The position numbers and the translations under genes are program-made. 64,000 nt of DNA. Origin: an uncultured Holophaga sp. Lineage in GTDB: Bacteria > Acidobacteriota > Holophagae > Holophagales > Holophagaceae. The notes below the pieces were generated by a model. It was not told the DNA's origin, made no database searches, and was given only the letters and a program-made list of their open reading frames with translations. The DNA lies in NCBI RefSeq assembly GCF_963677305.1, contig NZ_OY781925.1:2271501-2335500 (forward strand). The letters run 5' to 3'. This document shows positions 25,488 to 42,239 of the stretch, piece after piece (positions within the stretch are counted from its first letter, which is position 1; the number at the start of each line of letters is the position of its first letter).

Positions 25488-25495
25488 CCCAGAAA

Positions 25496-25516
25496 AGCAG
25501 GCTGGTTTTGCCTGCT
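25496..25516. terminator. Small stem-loop in the ppnP-hppA gap
   Basis: AGCAGGC/GCCTGCT with a 7-base loop. On the minus strand it is followed by TTTTCT, and on the plus strand by CATTCT, so it may end ppnP transcripts weakly. The rest of the 236-bp gap (25488-25723) is AT-richer than its surroundings and must hold the hppA promoter; TATTAT near 25704 is a possible -10 box. Confidence 0.35.
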
Positions 25517-25723
25517 CATTCTGCACTTGCCGTTGGTCGCTAATTCAGGCAGGATTATTGGGTTAGCCGCACCACTCTGACAATTTGGAAAATCGTTTCA
25601 CTCGGGAATCAATCCTTACCCAGCTTGACGTCCAATCCTGCACTCATACGCAGGTAGGTAGTGATATTTCATATCCACCCGTTCTGCCTTTCCGCAGATC
25701 CACTTATTATAGGGGGAATATCA

Positions 25724-28231
<2,508 letters not shown>

Positions 28232-28251
28232 TTCAAGGCATTGTTTGCCCC

Positions 28252-28280
28252 GAGGCCCGGGAAACCGGGCCTCTTTTTTG
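28252..28280 (+). terminator. Terminator after hppA
   Basis: Perfect 9-bp stem GAGGCCCGG/CCGGGCCTC with a GAAA tetraloop, followed by TTTTTTG. Confidence 0.95.
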
Positions 28281-28334
28281 TCTCCACAGGCCTCCCACCC
28301 CTTGTCAAAGGGGCTGAGATTTGTCATGGTTATT

Positions 28335-28480
28335 AGACCGATGGAGGAGCGGTCCCCATCAGTAGCGGCCGGGAGGGCGATGAGCCCGCTGAACGGCAAC
28401 GAAAGGGGAGGATCGCCGAAGGGCATGCGCATCATCAACGTCTGCCTTGGACGTAAGGGCTAATACCCTGCGGCTGTCGC
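28335..28480 (+). promoter_or_regulatory. Lysine riboswitch (L box)
   Basis: The conserved core elements occur in order: GGAGGAGCGG, then CAGTAGC, GAAAGGGGAGGATCGCCGAA, CATCATCAACG, and AAGGGCTAATACCCTGCGGC followed by TGTC. They match the lysC leader elements (AGAGG, AAGTAA, ATCGCCGAGG, CATCATCGG, AGGGGCTGAATCCCCTGGG-TTGTC). The aptamer starts about 55 bases after the hppA terminator and ends about 100 bases before a TTG-started M20 hydrolase gene, which it should switch off when lysine is plentiful. The limits given are approximate. Confidence 0.88.
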
Positions 28481-28549
28481 GGCGCCAGATCGCCGCGGAG
28501 TGCCTGAGGATGCGAACCGGGGGCCCCATCGGGTTCCAAGGTGAGTTCC

Positions 28550-28583
28550 AAGGCTTCCCTCGGTCAGGAGGCTTTTCTTGGAA
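28550..28583 (+). promoter_or_regulatory. Shine-Dalgarno sequestering hairpin (riboswitch expression platform)
   Basis: AAGGCTTCC (28550-28558) can pair along its full length, with two G-U pairs, with GGAGGCTTT (28567-28575), burying the AGGAGG ribosome-binding site. TTCCAAG occurs twice upstream (28534-28540 and 28546-28552) and is complementary to CTTGGAA (28577-28583), which covers the TTG start codon. This points to control of translation start rather than of termination; no T-run is present. Confidence 0.55.
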
Positions 28584-29624
28584 ACACCCATCCCTCAGCG
28601 ATCCCAGGCGGACATGGCGGCGACCATGCTGATGGAGCTCTGCGCCCAGGATTCGACCTCGGGCCAGGAATCGGGGATCCTCAAGGCCCTGCTGCCCATG
28701 CTGGAGCGCATGGGGGCGCAGGTTGAAGTCCGGGAGCCCGTCCGGGGACGGTGCAACGTCCTGGCCACCTGGGGTGAGCCCAGGGTGCTCTTCTCAACCC
28801 ACCTGGATACGGTCCCCCCCTTCATCGCCCCCCGCCAGGAGGGGAAGCGGGTCTATGGTCGGGGAAGCTGCGACGCCAAGGGGCAGATCGTCGCCCAGCT
28901 GCTGGCCATCCAGGCTCTGTTGGCAGAGGGGCGGACCGGCCTTGCCTGGCTGGGCGTGGCGGGAGAGGAAACCGACAGCCTCGGCGCCAAGGATGCCCTC
29001 CGCTGGCGCGCCAGATTCATCAACTGCAGGGCCCTCATCAATGGCGAGCCCACCGAGCTGAAACTGGGAACGGGTCAGCGCGGCCTGGAGAGTGTCATCC
29101 TCCGCTGCAAGGGTGTGGCCGCCCACAGCGGGAGCCCGGAGCTGGGGCGCAGTGCCATCCGGGATCTCATCCAGTGGATCCAGGCCATCCAATCCCGCCC
29201 CAGCCCGGTGGACCCCCACCTCGGAGCCGAGGTCTGGAACCTGGGCATCATACAGGGAGGTGATGCGGTGAATGTGATCCCCGCCCATGCCGAGGCCCGC
29301 ATTCTGGCACGTACGGTCCCCGGGACGAGCTTCTGGGACTCGGTGATGGGATATCAGCCCGAAGGCGCCTCGGTGGAATCGATTCTTTCCGAGCCCTGGG
29401 ACCGCTACCCTGTGATCCCGGGCTTTGATCACGCCCCCATGCCCTTCGGTTCCGATGCCCCTTCCCTCCGAGCCCTCATCCCCGACCGCACCGTGGTGCT
29501 GGCCGGCCCCGGCACGATCCAGGTGGCCCACACGGACGACGAATTCATCGACCTTGACGACTTGACGGCAGGCATCGAGCTCAACCTCAAGCTTGCTGCG
29601 CACTTTTTGGAGGACCTGCCATGA
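28578..29624 (+). CDS. M20 metallo-hydrolase, probable succinyl-DAP desuccinylase or LysK-like
   Basis: A 348-residue M20 dinuclear zinc amidohydrolase. The start is TTG 28578, six bases after AGGAGG. Metal and catalytic residues: H75 and D77 (STHLDTVPP), D99 (GSCDAKG), E130/E131 (AGEETDS), and a C-terminal His in [10 protein letters not shown]. Sequence alone leaves several substrates open. The lysine riboswitch in front argues for the desuccinylase step of the DAP/lysine pathway (DapE), or the LysK hydrolase of the amino-carrier pathway. The stop overlaps the gltB start (ATGA), so the two are co-translated. Confidence 0.88.
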   Translation: METPIPQRSQADMAATMLMELCAQDSTSGQESGILKALLPMLERMGAQVEVREPVRGRCNVLATWGEPRVLFSTHLDTVPPFIAPRQEGKRVYGRGSCDAKGQIVAQLLAIQALLAEGRTGLAWLGVAGEETDSLGAKDALRWRARFINCRALINGEPTELKLGTGQRGLESVILRCKGVAAHSGSPELGRSAIRDLIQWIQAIQSRPSPVDPHLGAEVWNLGIIQGGDAVNVIPAHAEARILARTVPGTSFWDSVMGYQPEGASVESILSEPWDRYPVIPGFDHAPMPFGSDAPSLRALIPDRTVVLAGPGTIQVAHTDDEFIDLDDLTAGIELNLKLAAHFLEDLP

Positions 29625-32600
29625 CACGAGCTGGACACCCTTTGCCCAAAGATGATGCCAAGCCCTCCAAAGCCGCAGGCCGTCCGGGCCTGCCGGCCAA
29701 GCAGGGGCTCTACGACCCCCGCTTCGAGCACGATGCCTGCGGCATGGGCATCGTCGTCAACATCGACGGCACCCGCAATCATCGCATCGTGGACCAAGCC
29801 CTCACGGTCCTGACCAACCTCACCCACCGGGGTGCCCGCGGCTCCGAGCCCAACTCCGGTGATGGCGCTGGCATCATGATCCAGATCCCCCACAAGTTCT
29901 TCCAGAAGCGGGCCGAGCAGAAGGGCTTCCGCCTGCCGGAACCCGGTGAATACGGCGTGGGTGTCGTCTTCATGCCCCCCGAGGCCGCTCATCAGCGGGC
30001 TATCGAGGTCCACTTCGAAAAGATCATTGCCGCCGAGGGTCAGAAGGTCCTGGGCTGGCTGCCAGTGAACGTGGACGGCTCCGACCTAGGGGAGACCGCC
30101 CGCCGCGCCGAGCCCCGCCAGCGCCAGGTCTTCATCGCCCGCAACCCCCAGATCACCGATGACATGGAGTTCGAGCGCAAGCTCTACGTCATCCGCAAGC
30201 GCGCCGAGAACGAGATCCGCTACGGCGGGAACCTCACCAATGGTGAGTATTTCTATGTCTCCAGCCTCTCCTTCAAGACCGTGGTCTACAAGGGCCAGTT
30301 CGTCTCGGACCAGGTTCGGGGCTACTTCACCGACCTGGCCGATCCCGATGTCGAGAGCGCCCTGGCCCTGGTCCACTCCCGCTTCAGCACCAACACTTTC
30401 CCCAGCTGGGAGCGGGCCCATCCCTACCGCTACATCATCCACAACGGCGAGATCAACACGCTGCGCGGCAACGTCAACTGGATCCGGGCCCAGGAGGACT
30501 CCCTCGAGTCCGAGCTCTTCGGCACAGACATGGAAAAGATCCTGCCCATCATCCAGCCGGATGGCAGCGATTCCGCCATGTTCGACAACTGTGTGGAGTT
30601 CCTGACCCTGGCCGGGCGCCCCTTGCCCCATGCCATGATGATGATGATCCCCGAACCCTGGTCCCGCCACGAGACCATGGACGATGAAAAGAAGGCCTTC
30701 TACGAGTACCACGCCCACCTGATGGAGCCCTGGGACGGCCCCGCCGCCATGGGTTTCACCGATGGTGTCGTGGTCGGTGCCATGCTGGACCGCAATGGCC
30801 TGCGCCCCGCCCGCTATTACGTCACCAAGGACAACCAGCTGATCTTGGGCTCTGAAGTGGGCGTGCTGCCCATTCCCCCTGAGAACGTCGCCAAGCTGGG
30901 CCGCCTTGAGCCCGGTCGCATGCTCCTGGTGGACACCGCTCAGCAGCGCATCATCAGCGATGACGAGATCAAGCACCAGATCGCTACCGAACACCCCTAC
31001 CGGGACTGGCTCAACAAGTATCAGGTCCGCCTCGAGGACCTGCCCGCCCCCAAAGCCGAGCAGCTCCACAAGACCGACTACGAGACCATCATCAAGCGCC
31101 AGCGCGCCTTCGGCTACACCGATGAGGACCTGCGCCTGATCCTGGCTCCCATGGCCGAGAACGCCATCGAGCCCATTGGCGCCATGGGCACCGACACCCC
31201 CCTGGCGGTGCTCTCCAACAAGCCCAAGCTGCTCTACAACTACTTCAAGCAGCTCTTTGCCCAGGTGACCAACCCCCCCATCGACGCCATCCGCGAGGAG
31301 CTGATCATCGCCACCGAGGTGATGGTCGGGGCTGACAGCAACCTGCTCAAGCCCACCCCCCAGAACTGCCACCAGCTCCGCCTGGACTACCCCATCCTCA
31401 CCAATGAGGAGCTGGCCCAGGTCCGCTCCTCCAAGATCCCCGGCTTCGTCACCACCACCCTGCCCTTCCTCTACAAGGCGGGATCGGGCGCCAAGGGCAT
31501 GGTCCAGGGCTTGGAAGATCTCTTCGCCGCAGCTGACGCCGCCATTGCCCGGGGCATCAACCTGATCGTCCTCTCCGACCGTGGGGTGGACCAGGAGCGG
31601 GCGGCTATCCCGGCCCTCCTGGCTGTGGCCGCCCTGCACCACCACTTGGTGCGCAACGGCAGCCGCACCCGCATCGGCCTCATCGTCGAGAGCGGCGAAC
31701 CCCGTGAGGTCCACCACTTCGCGGCCCTCATCGGCTACGGTGCCACCGCCATCTGCCCCTACTTGGCCTATGAGTCCATCGATAACATGATCATGCTCGG
31801 CCAGATCATGACCGTGGACCGCGAGAAGGGCTACAAGAACTACGTCAAGGCGGCCATCAAGGGCGTGGTGAAGACCCTCTCCAAGATGGGCATCTCCACC
31901 GTCCAGAGCTACTGCGGCGCCCAGATCTTCGAGGCCGTGGGCATCCACCAGAGTGTCATCGACAAGTACTTCACCAACACCCCCTCCCGCATCGGGGGCG
32001 TGGACCTGGAGGTCATCGCCCAGGAGGCGGAGATCCGCCACGAGGCCGGCTATCCCTCCCACCCCACCAACGAGGAGCAGACTCTGGTGGTGGGCGGCGA
32101 GTACCAGTGGCGCAAGGAGGGCGAATACCACCTCTGGAACCCCGAAACCATCTACAACCTCCAGCAGGCGGTGTGGACCGGAAGCTACGACACCTTCAAG
32201 CAGTACAGCCAGGCCATCAACGAGCAGGACACGAGCCTGAAGACCATTCGCGGTCTCTTCCAGTTCAAGTTCGCCAACCAGCCCATCCCCCTCGAGGAGG
32301 TGGAGTCCGTCGAGGCCATCGTCCGGCGTTTCAAGGGCGGTGCCATGAGCTTCGGCTCCATCAGCAAGGAGGCCCACGAGACCATCGCCATCGCCATGAA
32401 CCGCCTGGGTGGCAAGAGCAACTCCGGCGAAGGCGGCGAGGATCCCGAGCGCTTCAAGCCCCTGGCCAACGGCGACTCCAAGTGCAGCGCCATCAAGCAG
32501 GTTGCCTCCGGCCGCTTCGGCGTCACCAGCGACTACCTGGTGAGTGCCAAGGAAATCCAGATCAAGATGGCCCAGGGCGCCAAGCCCGGCGAGGGCGGCC

Positions 32601-34282
32601 AGCTCCCCGGCCGCAAGGTTTACCCCTGGGTGGCCAAGGAGCGCCACTCCACGCCCGGCGTGGGGCTGATCTCCCCTCCGCCCCACCACGACATCTACTC
32701 CATCGAGGATCTGGCCGAGCTGATCCATGACCTGAAGAACGCCAACCGCCGCGCACGCATCAACGTGAAGCTGGTGTCCGAGATCGGTGTGGGCACCATC
32801 GCCGCAGGTGTGGCCAAGGCCCACGCGGACGTGGTCCTGGTGAGCGGCTTCGATGGCGGCACCGGCGCCTCCCCCGTGAGCAGCATCAAGCACACCGGCC
32901 TTCCCTGGGAGCTGGGCCTCGCGGAAACCCACCAGACCTTGGTGCTCAACAAGCTCCGTGACCGCATCGTGGTGGAGACCGACGGCCAGCTCAAGACCGG
33001 CCGGGATGTCGTCGTGGCGGCCCTCCTGGGCGCCGAGGAATACGGTTTCGCCACCACGCTGCTGGTGACCATGGGCTGCGTGCTGCTGCGCGCCTGCCAC
33101 CTGGACACCTGCGAGGTCGGCGTCGCCACCCAGAACCCCGAGCTCCGCAAGAACTTCAAGGGCAAGCCCGAATACATCGTGAATTTCCTGACCTTCATCG
33201 CCCAGGAGGTCCGCGAATACATGGCCCAGCTCGGCTTCCGGACCATCGACGAGATGATCGGCCGCTCGGACTGCCTGGAGATGAAGGAGGCCGTCGATCA
33301 CTGGAAGGCCAAGGGTCTCGACTACTCCGAACTCCTCTACAGGCCCGACATGGGCAGCGATGTGGCTGTCCGCTGCGTCCAGACCCAGGATCATGGCCTG
33401 GAGCAGAGCCTGGACCATCGGGTCCTGCTCGGCCTGGCAGAGCCGGCCCTCGAACGCGGCGAGAAGGTCGAGGCCACCCTCGACATCCACAGCCTCAACC
33501 GGGTGGTGGGCACCATCCTGGGCAGTGAGGTGACCCGCAAATACGGCGCCGCTGGGCTCCCCGAGGACACCATCCGCCTCACCTTCCAGGGCTCCGCCGG
33601 CCAGAGCTTCGCCGCCTTCGTCCCCAAGGGCATGACCATGCTCCTGGAGGGTGACGCCAACGACTACATCGGCAAAGGCCTCTCCGGCGGCAAGCTGGCA
33701 GTCTACCCCCCCAAGAGCGCCACCTTCGTGGCCGAGGAGAACATCATCATCGGCAACGTGGCCTTCTACGGCGCCACCTCTGGTGAGGCCTACATCCGCG
33801 GGATGGCCGGCGAGCGGTTCTGCGTGCGCAACTCCGGTGTCACCACGGTGGTCGAGGGCGTGGGCGACCACGGCTGCGAGTATATGACCGGTGGCCGCGT
33901 AGTGATCCTGGGCCGCACCGGCCGCAACTTCGCAGCCGGTATGTCCGGAGGCGTGGCCTACGTCTTCGACGAGAAGGGCAGCTTCCCCATCCACTGCAAC
34001 CAGGAAATGGTGGCCCTCGAAAACCTGACGGCCAAGGATGAAGCCGAGCTGAAATCCCTCATCGAGAACCATGCCTCCGCCACTGGCAGTGCCGTCGCAA
34101 AGCGCATCCTGGCCAACTGGGCCGCCTCCCTGCCCAAATTCGTCAAGGTGATGCCCAAGGACTACAAGCGTATGCTCGAGGCCTTCGAGGAGGTCGCCGC
34201 CAAGGGCCTCAGCGGTGAGGAGGCCATCATGGCCGCCTTCGAGCTGAACAAGAACGACAAGACCCGCGTCAGCGGCAACTAG
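29621..34282 (+). CDS. gltB: Glutamate synthase large (alpha) subunit
   Basis: A 1553-residue enzyme making two glutamates from glutamine and 2-oxoglutarate. A 39-residue propeptide precedes catalytic Cys40 (HDACGMG), which begins the class II glutaminase domain (about 40-460). The central domain, the FMN-binding synthase barrel (about 860-1240, with [12 protein letters not shown]) and the C-terminal beta-helix GXGXG domain follow. The 3Fe-4S ligands are C1153, C1159 and C1164. Its start overlaps the M20 hydrolase stop, placing it in the lysine-riboswitch transcript. gltD follows after 11 bp. Confidence 0.97.
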   Translation: MTRAGHPLPKDDAKPSKAAGRPGLPAKQGLYDPRFEHDACGMGIVVNIDGTRNHRIVDQALTVLTNLTHRGARGSEPNSGDGAGIMIQIPHKFFQKRAEQKGFRLPEPGEYGVGVVFMPPEAAHQRAIEVHFEKIIAAEGQKVLGWLPVNVDGSDLGETARRAEPRQRQVFIARNPQITDDMEFERKLYVIRKRAENEIRYGGNLTNGEYFYVSSLSFKTVVYKGQFVSDQVRGYFTDLADPDVESALALVHSRFSTNTFPSWERAHPYRYIIHNGEINTLRGNVNWIRAQEDSLESELFGTDMEKILPIIQPDGSDSAMFDNCVEFLTLAGRPLPHAMMMMIPEPWSRHETMDDEKKAFYEYHAHLMEPWDGPAAMGFTDGVVVGAMLDRNGLRPARYYVTKDNQLILGSEVGVLPIPPENVAKLGRLEPGRMLLVDTAQQRIISDDEIKHQIATEHPYRDWLNKYQVRLEDLPAPKAEQLHKTDYETIIKRQRAFGYTDEDLRLILAPMAENAIEPIGAMGTDTPLAVLSNKPKLLYNYFKQLFAQVTNPPIDAIREELIIATEVMVGADSNLLKPTPQNCHQLRLDYPILTNEELAQVRSSKIPGFVTTTLPFLYKAGSGAKGMVQGLEDLFAAADAAIARGINLIVLSDRGVDQERAAIPALLAVAALHHHLVRNGSRTRIGLIVESGEPREVHHFAALIGYGATAICPYLAYESIDNMIMLGQIMTVDREKGYKNYVKAAIKGVVKTLSKMGISTVQSYCGAQIFEAVGIHQSVIDKYFTNTPSRIGGVDLEVIAQEAEIRHEAGYPSHPTNEEQTLVVGGEYQWRKEGEYHLWNPETIYNLQQAVWTGSYDTFKQYSQAINEQDTSLKTIRGLFQFKFANQPIPLEEVESVEAIVRRFKGGAMSFGSISKEAHETIAIAMNRLGGKSNSGEGGEDPERFKPLANGDSKCSAIKQVASGRFGVTSDYLVSAKEIQIKMAQGAKPGEGGQLPGRKVYPWVAKERHSTPGVGLISPPPHHDIYSIEDLAELIHDLKNANRRARINVKLVSEIGVGTIAAGVAKAHADVVLVSGFDGGTGASPVSSIKHTGLPWELGLAETHQTLVLNKLRDRIVVETDGQLKTGRDVVVAALLGAEEYGFATTLLVTMGCVLLRACHLDTCEVGVATQNPELRKNFKGKPEYIVNFLTFIAQEVREYMAQLGFRTIDEMIGRSDCLEMKEAVDHWKAKGLDYSELLYRPDMGSDVAVRCVQTQDHGLEQSLDHRVLLGLAEPALERGEKVEATLDIHSLNRVVGTILGSEVTRKYGAAGLPEDTIRLTFQGSAGQSFAAFVPKGMTMLLEGDANDYIGKGLSGGKLAVYPPKSATFVAEENIIIGNVAFYGATSGEAYIRGMAGERFCVRNSGVTTVVEGVGDHGCEYMTGGRVVILGRTGRNFAAGMSGGVAYVFDEKGSFPIHCNQEMVALENLTAKDEAELKSLIENHASATGSAVAKRILANWAASLPKFVKVMPKDYKRMLEAFEEVAAKGLSGEEAIMAAFELNKNDKTRVSGN

Positions 34283-34293
34283 TGGAGTAGACG

Positions 34294-35775
<1,482 letters not shown>

Positions 35776-35782
35776 TAGTGTC

Positions 35783-35804
35783 AGGAGGGGCTCCGGCCCC
35801 TCCT
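35783..35804 (+). terminator. Hairpin after gltD
   Basis: AGGAGGGG/CCCCTCCT with a 6-base loop, followed by CCGTTCCTTTCT. The T-run is broken, so termination may be partial. Confidence 0.5.
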
Positions 35805-35840
35805 CCGTTCCTTTCTGAAGACTCAGCAAGAGGCTAGTGC

Positions 35841-38506
<2,666 letters not shown>

Positions 38507-38525
38507 TTCCGAGCCCAGAGACGCG

Positions 38526-41500
38526 ATGACCCGAGAGATCCCCTTCAACTACACGTCAGCCGAAGACCACCAGGCCGTTTCCATGCTCCTGGGGACCGAG
38601 ATCGTCGAGTCCCTGGAGGCCCTCCGGAGCCGACGGGTCACCGGGCGCTCTGCCCGGCTGCTGGCGCGGATCTTCGGGGAGATCCTCATCCATCGCCGCA
38701 ACCCCTTCCTCTTCCAGGAACTGCTGGATTCCGCCAGCCGCCAGGAGCGCTTCTTCGGCAAGGCCATGCAGAACCTGGATGCCATTCAGGCCAATGCCAA
38801 CGGTGAGCCCCTGGTTGCCCAGGTCCTTGATGCCGTGCGCAAGCTCATCCGGGCCTTCAAAGCCGAAGTGGATGGCACACCCGCTCTCCGCCGGCGCATG
38901 AAGTCCGAACTGGGTGCGGTGGTGGGCGCCGCCAATGTCCTGGTGGATCCCTTCGCCCTGGTCTCCCATGCCACGGACGCGACGGATTGGCGCCTCCACC
39001 TCCCGGTCGCGGTGGTCATGCCCGACCAGGAGAGCCAGGTGGCCCCCCTTCTGCTGGCGATTGAGGGCCTTGGCCTCAAGGCCATCCCCCGGGGCGGCGG
39101 CACGGGCCTCACCGGTGGCGCGATCCCTCTGCGCCCCGACTGCGTGGTCATCAACACCGAGAAGCTCAACCATGTCCTGGGCATCCGGGAGCGCGACTTC
39201 ACCCTGGCTGACGGCAGCACCCTCAAGGCCAGCACCCTCTGGGTCGAGTCGGGGGTCATCACCGAAAAGGCCATGGAGGTGGCCGCGGAGAAGGGTCTGG
39301 TCTTCGCCACGGATCCCACCAGTGAGTGGGCCTCCACCATTGGCGGCAACATCGCCGAGAACGCCGGCGGCAAGCTGGCCGTGCGCTGGGGCACCTGCAT
39401 CGACAATCTCCTGGCTTGGCGCATGGCCATGCCCGGCGGGCACCAGTGGACCGTACGTCGCACGGACCACCAGCTCCGCAAGATCCTGCCCCAGGACACC
39501 GTCACCTGGGAAGTGACGGACGAAAAGGGCCTCGTCGTGAAGACCGTCGCCCTGAAGGGCACCGAGATCCGCAAGCAGGGACTCTGGAAGGACATCACCA
39601 ACAAGGCTCTTGGTGGCGTCCCCGGCCTCCAGAAGGAGGGTACCGACGGCGTCATCACTTCCGCCGAGTTCATCCTCTACCCCGAGTACGAGGCCAAGAA
39701 GACCCTCTGCATCGAGTTCTTCGGTCCCAACATGGACGAGGCCAGCCGCGTCATCGTCGACATCTCCAAGGCCTTCCCCTTCGACCAAGTGGACCACGAG
39801 ACCCTTCTCGCCCTGGAGCACTGGGACGATGAGTATGTCCGTGCCATCGACTACAAGGTCAAGGCCGCCCGGGCCGAGACCCCCAAGGCCGTCCTGGTGA
39901 TCGATGTGGCCGGACACACCCCCGAGGAGGCCGCTAGGGGCGCCCAGCGCATCCACAGCATCCTGGAGGGCTATCCCAACACCATCGCCTTCGGGGCCCG
40001 GGACAGCGCCGAGTCCAAGAAGTTCTGGCTGGACCGCAAGAAACTCGGAGCCATCGCCAAGCGCACCAACGCCTTCAAGCTCAACGAAGACATTGTCATC
40101 CCCCTGGAGACCCTGGCTGAGTTCGCCCACTTCATCGAGCGGCTCAATGTCGAGGAGGAGCGGCACACCCAGCTCCGCTTCATCGAGCGGGTCCAGGACT
40201 ACATGGTGGAGCTGAAGAACGGCGATGAGGCCGAGGCCCTGGCCCTGAAGGTCCCCTCGGCCAAGTCCCTCTGTGCCGCCGCCCGCCTGGCCCTCCAGAG
40301 CGCAGGGGACGCCCACCTCCAGGAACAGACCGTACCCACAAAGCTGCGCCACGACCTGGCGGAGCTCATGCAGGGCTACCCGGAAGTCCTCGAGAGCCTG
40401 GAGCGCATCCACGGCGAGGTCCGCCACCGCCGCATCGTCATCGCCACCCACATGCACGCCGGCGATGGCAATGTCCATGTCAACATCCCCGTCCTCTCCA
40501 ACGACCGCCCCATGCTCATCCGCGCCGATCTGGTCGTGGACCGGGTCATGGAGAAGGTCGTGGAGCTGGGCGGCGTGGTGTCCGGTGAACACGGCATCGG
40601 CGTAACCAAGTTGAAGTACTTCGACCCCCAGCGCGTGGGCGAGCTCCGCACCTACCGCAAAGAGGTGGATCCCGGGGGGCTCATGAACCCGGGCAAGCTG
40701 GAAGACCACACGATCCTGGAGCACATCTTCACCCCCTCCTTCAACCTCATGGAGTTGGAGGCCCGCATCCTCCAGCACGGACAGTTGGAGGAACTGGCCA
40801 GGAAGATCGCCCACTGCGTCCGCTGCGGGAAGTGCAAGCCCGACTGCTGCGTCTTCCACCCGGCCCGAAGCCTCTTCTACCACCCCCGGAACAAGAACCT
40901 CGCCATCGGCTCCCTCATCGAAGCCCTCCTCTTCGAGGCACAGCGCGAGCGCAGCACCCGCTTCGAGCTCCTCCGCTGGCTGGAGGAGATCGCCGATCAC
41001 TGCACCATCTGCCACAAGTGCCTCAAGCCCTGCCCCGTGGAGATCGACACCGGAGCCGTCTCGGTCCTGGAGCGGGAGATCCTCACCAGCTGGGGCTACA
41101 AGCACTCCCCCCTCACCACCAGGCTGACCCTGAAGTACCTGGACTCCCGGAATCCCACCTTCAACAAGCTCTTCCGGGCCTCCTTCGTGAAGCTCGGCGG
41201 CATGGCCCAGCGCATCGGCCACCGGGTGGCGGGCCCCATGGTCTCCGCCAAGCCCGAGCCCCCTGCCCTCTACCCCCTCAGGATGCTGCGCTCCAGTACT
41301 GGCCCGGTCTCGGACCGGACCCTGCGGGATGTGCTGCCCGAGTGCGCCGCGGACCAGGTGCTGGTCTTCGAGCCCGAGGGCGAGGCCAAGTCGAATGTGG
41401 TCTATTTCCCCGGCTGCGGCTCCGAGCGCCTCTTCTCGGAAGTCTCCATGGCGGCCATCCATGTCCTCCTGGAGACCGGCACCCGGGTCATCCTGCCGCC

Positions 41501-42140
41501 CCCCTTCCTCTGCTGCGGCTTCCCGGCCCATGTGAACGCCAAGACCGCCATGCACAGTCGCATCGTGCTGCGCGACACCATCATCCTCTCCCAGATCCGC
41601 GACATGTTCTGCCACCTGGCCTTCGAAGCCTGCGTGGTGACCTGCGGCACCTGCAAGGAGGGCCTGGAGACCATGGAGGCCGGCGGCCTCTTCGGAGGCA
41701 AGGTCCAGGATGTGGCGAAGTTCGCGGTGGATCACGGGCTCCGACTGCAGGGCAGCGGGGACTGGCTCTACCACCCTCCCTGCCACGATTCCCTGGAGGC
41801 CAAGGCCCTTCAGGTCCTGGGCAAGTCAGGGGGCTTCGGTCAGGTCCACCAGGTCGCCAACTGCTGCTCCGAGGCCGGTACCCTCTCCATCTCCCGACCC
41901 GACATCACCGATGCCATGCTGCACCGGAAGCGGGAGGCGCTGGAGGAAGCCGCCCACGAGCACGGGGTGAAAAAGATCCTCACCAACTGCCCCTCCTGCC
42001 TCACCGGCCTCAGCCGCAACCGCGGCATGGGCTTCGAGGCCCAGCACATCACCGTGGCCCTGGCCGAAGGCCTCAACGGCAGGGACTGGCTGGAGAAGTT
42101 CAGGCGGCAGGCCGCCCGGGCGAAGGCCGTGTCCTTCTAG
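38526..42140 (+). CDS. Giant FAD/Fe-S oxidoreductase (D-lactate dehydrogenase-like, DUF3683 type)
   Basis: A 1204-residue fusion. The start is ATG 38526, 19 bp after leuB; an in-frame start inside leuB is rejected. Domains in order: an N-terminal region (1-130) like DUF3683; FAD_binding_4 (about 150-390, PRGGGTGLTGGAIPL); FAD-oxidase C (about 400-735, with the metal site THMHAGDGNVHVN); two [4Fe-4S] motifs (CVRCGKCKPDCC near 764 and CTICHKCLKPCP near 825); and two CCG domains (CCGFPAH near 995 and NCCSEAGTL near 1111). It probably oxidises a D-2-hydroxy acid such as lactate or 2-hydroxyglutarate and passes electrons through Fe-S centres. It has no membrane anchor. Confidence 0.92.
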   Translation: MTREIPFNYTSAEDHQAVSMLLGTEIVESLEALRSRRVTGRSARLLARIFGEILIHRRNPFLFQELLDSASRQERFFGKAMQNLDAIQANANGEPLVAQVLDAVRKLIRAFKAEVDGTPALRRRMKSELGAVVGAANVLVDPFALVSHATDATDWRLHLPVAVVMPDQESQVAPLLLAIEGLGLKAIPRGGGTGLTGGAIPLRPDCVVINTEKLNHVLGIRERDFTLADGSTLKASTLWVESGVITEKAMEVAAEKGLVFATDPTSEWASTIGGNIAENAGGKLAVRWGTCIDNLLAWRMAMPGGHQWTVRRTDHQLRKILPQDTVTWEVTDEKGLVVKTVALKGTEIRKQGLWKDITNKALGGVPGLQKEGTDGVITSAEFILYPEYEAKKTLCIEFFGPNMDEASRVIVDISKAFPFDQVDHETLLALEHWDDEYVRAIDYKVKAARAETPKAVLVIDVAGHTPEEAARGAQRIHSILEGYPNTIAFGARDSAESKKFWLDRKKLGAIAKRTNAFKLNEDIVIPLETLAEFAHFIERLNVEEERHTQLRFIERVQDYMVELKNGDEAEALALKVPSAKSLCAAARLALQSAGDAHLQEQTVPTKLRHDLAELMQGYPEVLESLERIHGEVRHRRIVIATHMHAGDGNVHVNIPVLSNDRPMLIRADLVVDRVMEKVVELGGVVSGEHGIGVTKLKYFDPQRVGELRTYRKEVDPGGLMNPGKLEDHTILEHIFTPSFNLMELEARILQHGQLEELARKIAHCVRCGKCKPDCCVFHPARSLFYHPRNKNLAIGSLIEALLFEAQRERSTRFELLRWLEEIADHCTICHKCLKPCPVEIDTGAVSVLEREILTSWGYKHSPLTTRLTLKYLDSRNPTFNKLFRASFVKLGGMAQRIGHRVAGPMVSAKPEPPALYPLRMLRSSTGPVSDRTLRDVLPECAADQVLVFEPEGEAKSNVVYFPGCGSERLFSEVSMAAIHVLLETGTRVILPPPFLCCGFPAHVNAKTAMHSRIVLRDTIILSQIRDMFCHLAFEACVVTCGTCKEGLETMEAGGLFGGKVQDVAKFAVDHGLRLQGSGDWLYHPPCHDSLEAKALQVLGKSGGFGQVHQVANCCSEAGTLSISRPDITDAMLHRKREALEEAAHEHGVKKILTNCPSCLTGLSRNRGMGFEAQHITVALAEGLNGRDWLEKFRRQAARAKAVSF

Positions 42141-42148
42141 CCACCCTC

Positions 42149-42188
42149 TGCACCTCGGGAGGGACCTCCGGGTCCTGCTCGGGGTGCA
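42149..42188 (+). terminator. Nested stem-loop before porC
   Basis: TGCACCTCG pairs with CGGGGTGCA (one G-U), enclosing a second stem GGAGG/CCTCC. The following sequence is CCCTTTCGCACACCCCTTTTA, a poor T-run. It probably separates the flavoprotein transcript from por. Confidence 0.45.
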
Positions 42189-42239
42189 CCCTTTCGCACA
42201 CCCCTTTTATTTCATTTTTCAACTATTCCAGGAGGAAAC

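Noticed and set aside
30086..34072. A 1328-codon minus-strand open frame opposite gltB
   Set aside because: It is fully antisense to a clear glutamate synthase. Its composition (long runs of Val, Gly, Asp, His) is what GC-biased third codon positions give in the opposite frame, and it has no recognisable domain or ribosome-binding site.
38556..41786. A 1076-codon minus-strand frame opposite the flavin/Fe-S fusion gene
   Set aside because: It is antisense to conserved FAD and Fe-S motifs and has no family similarity.
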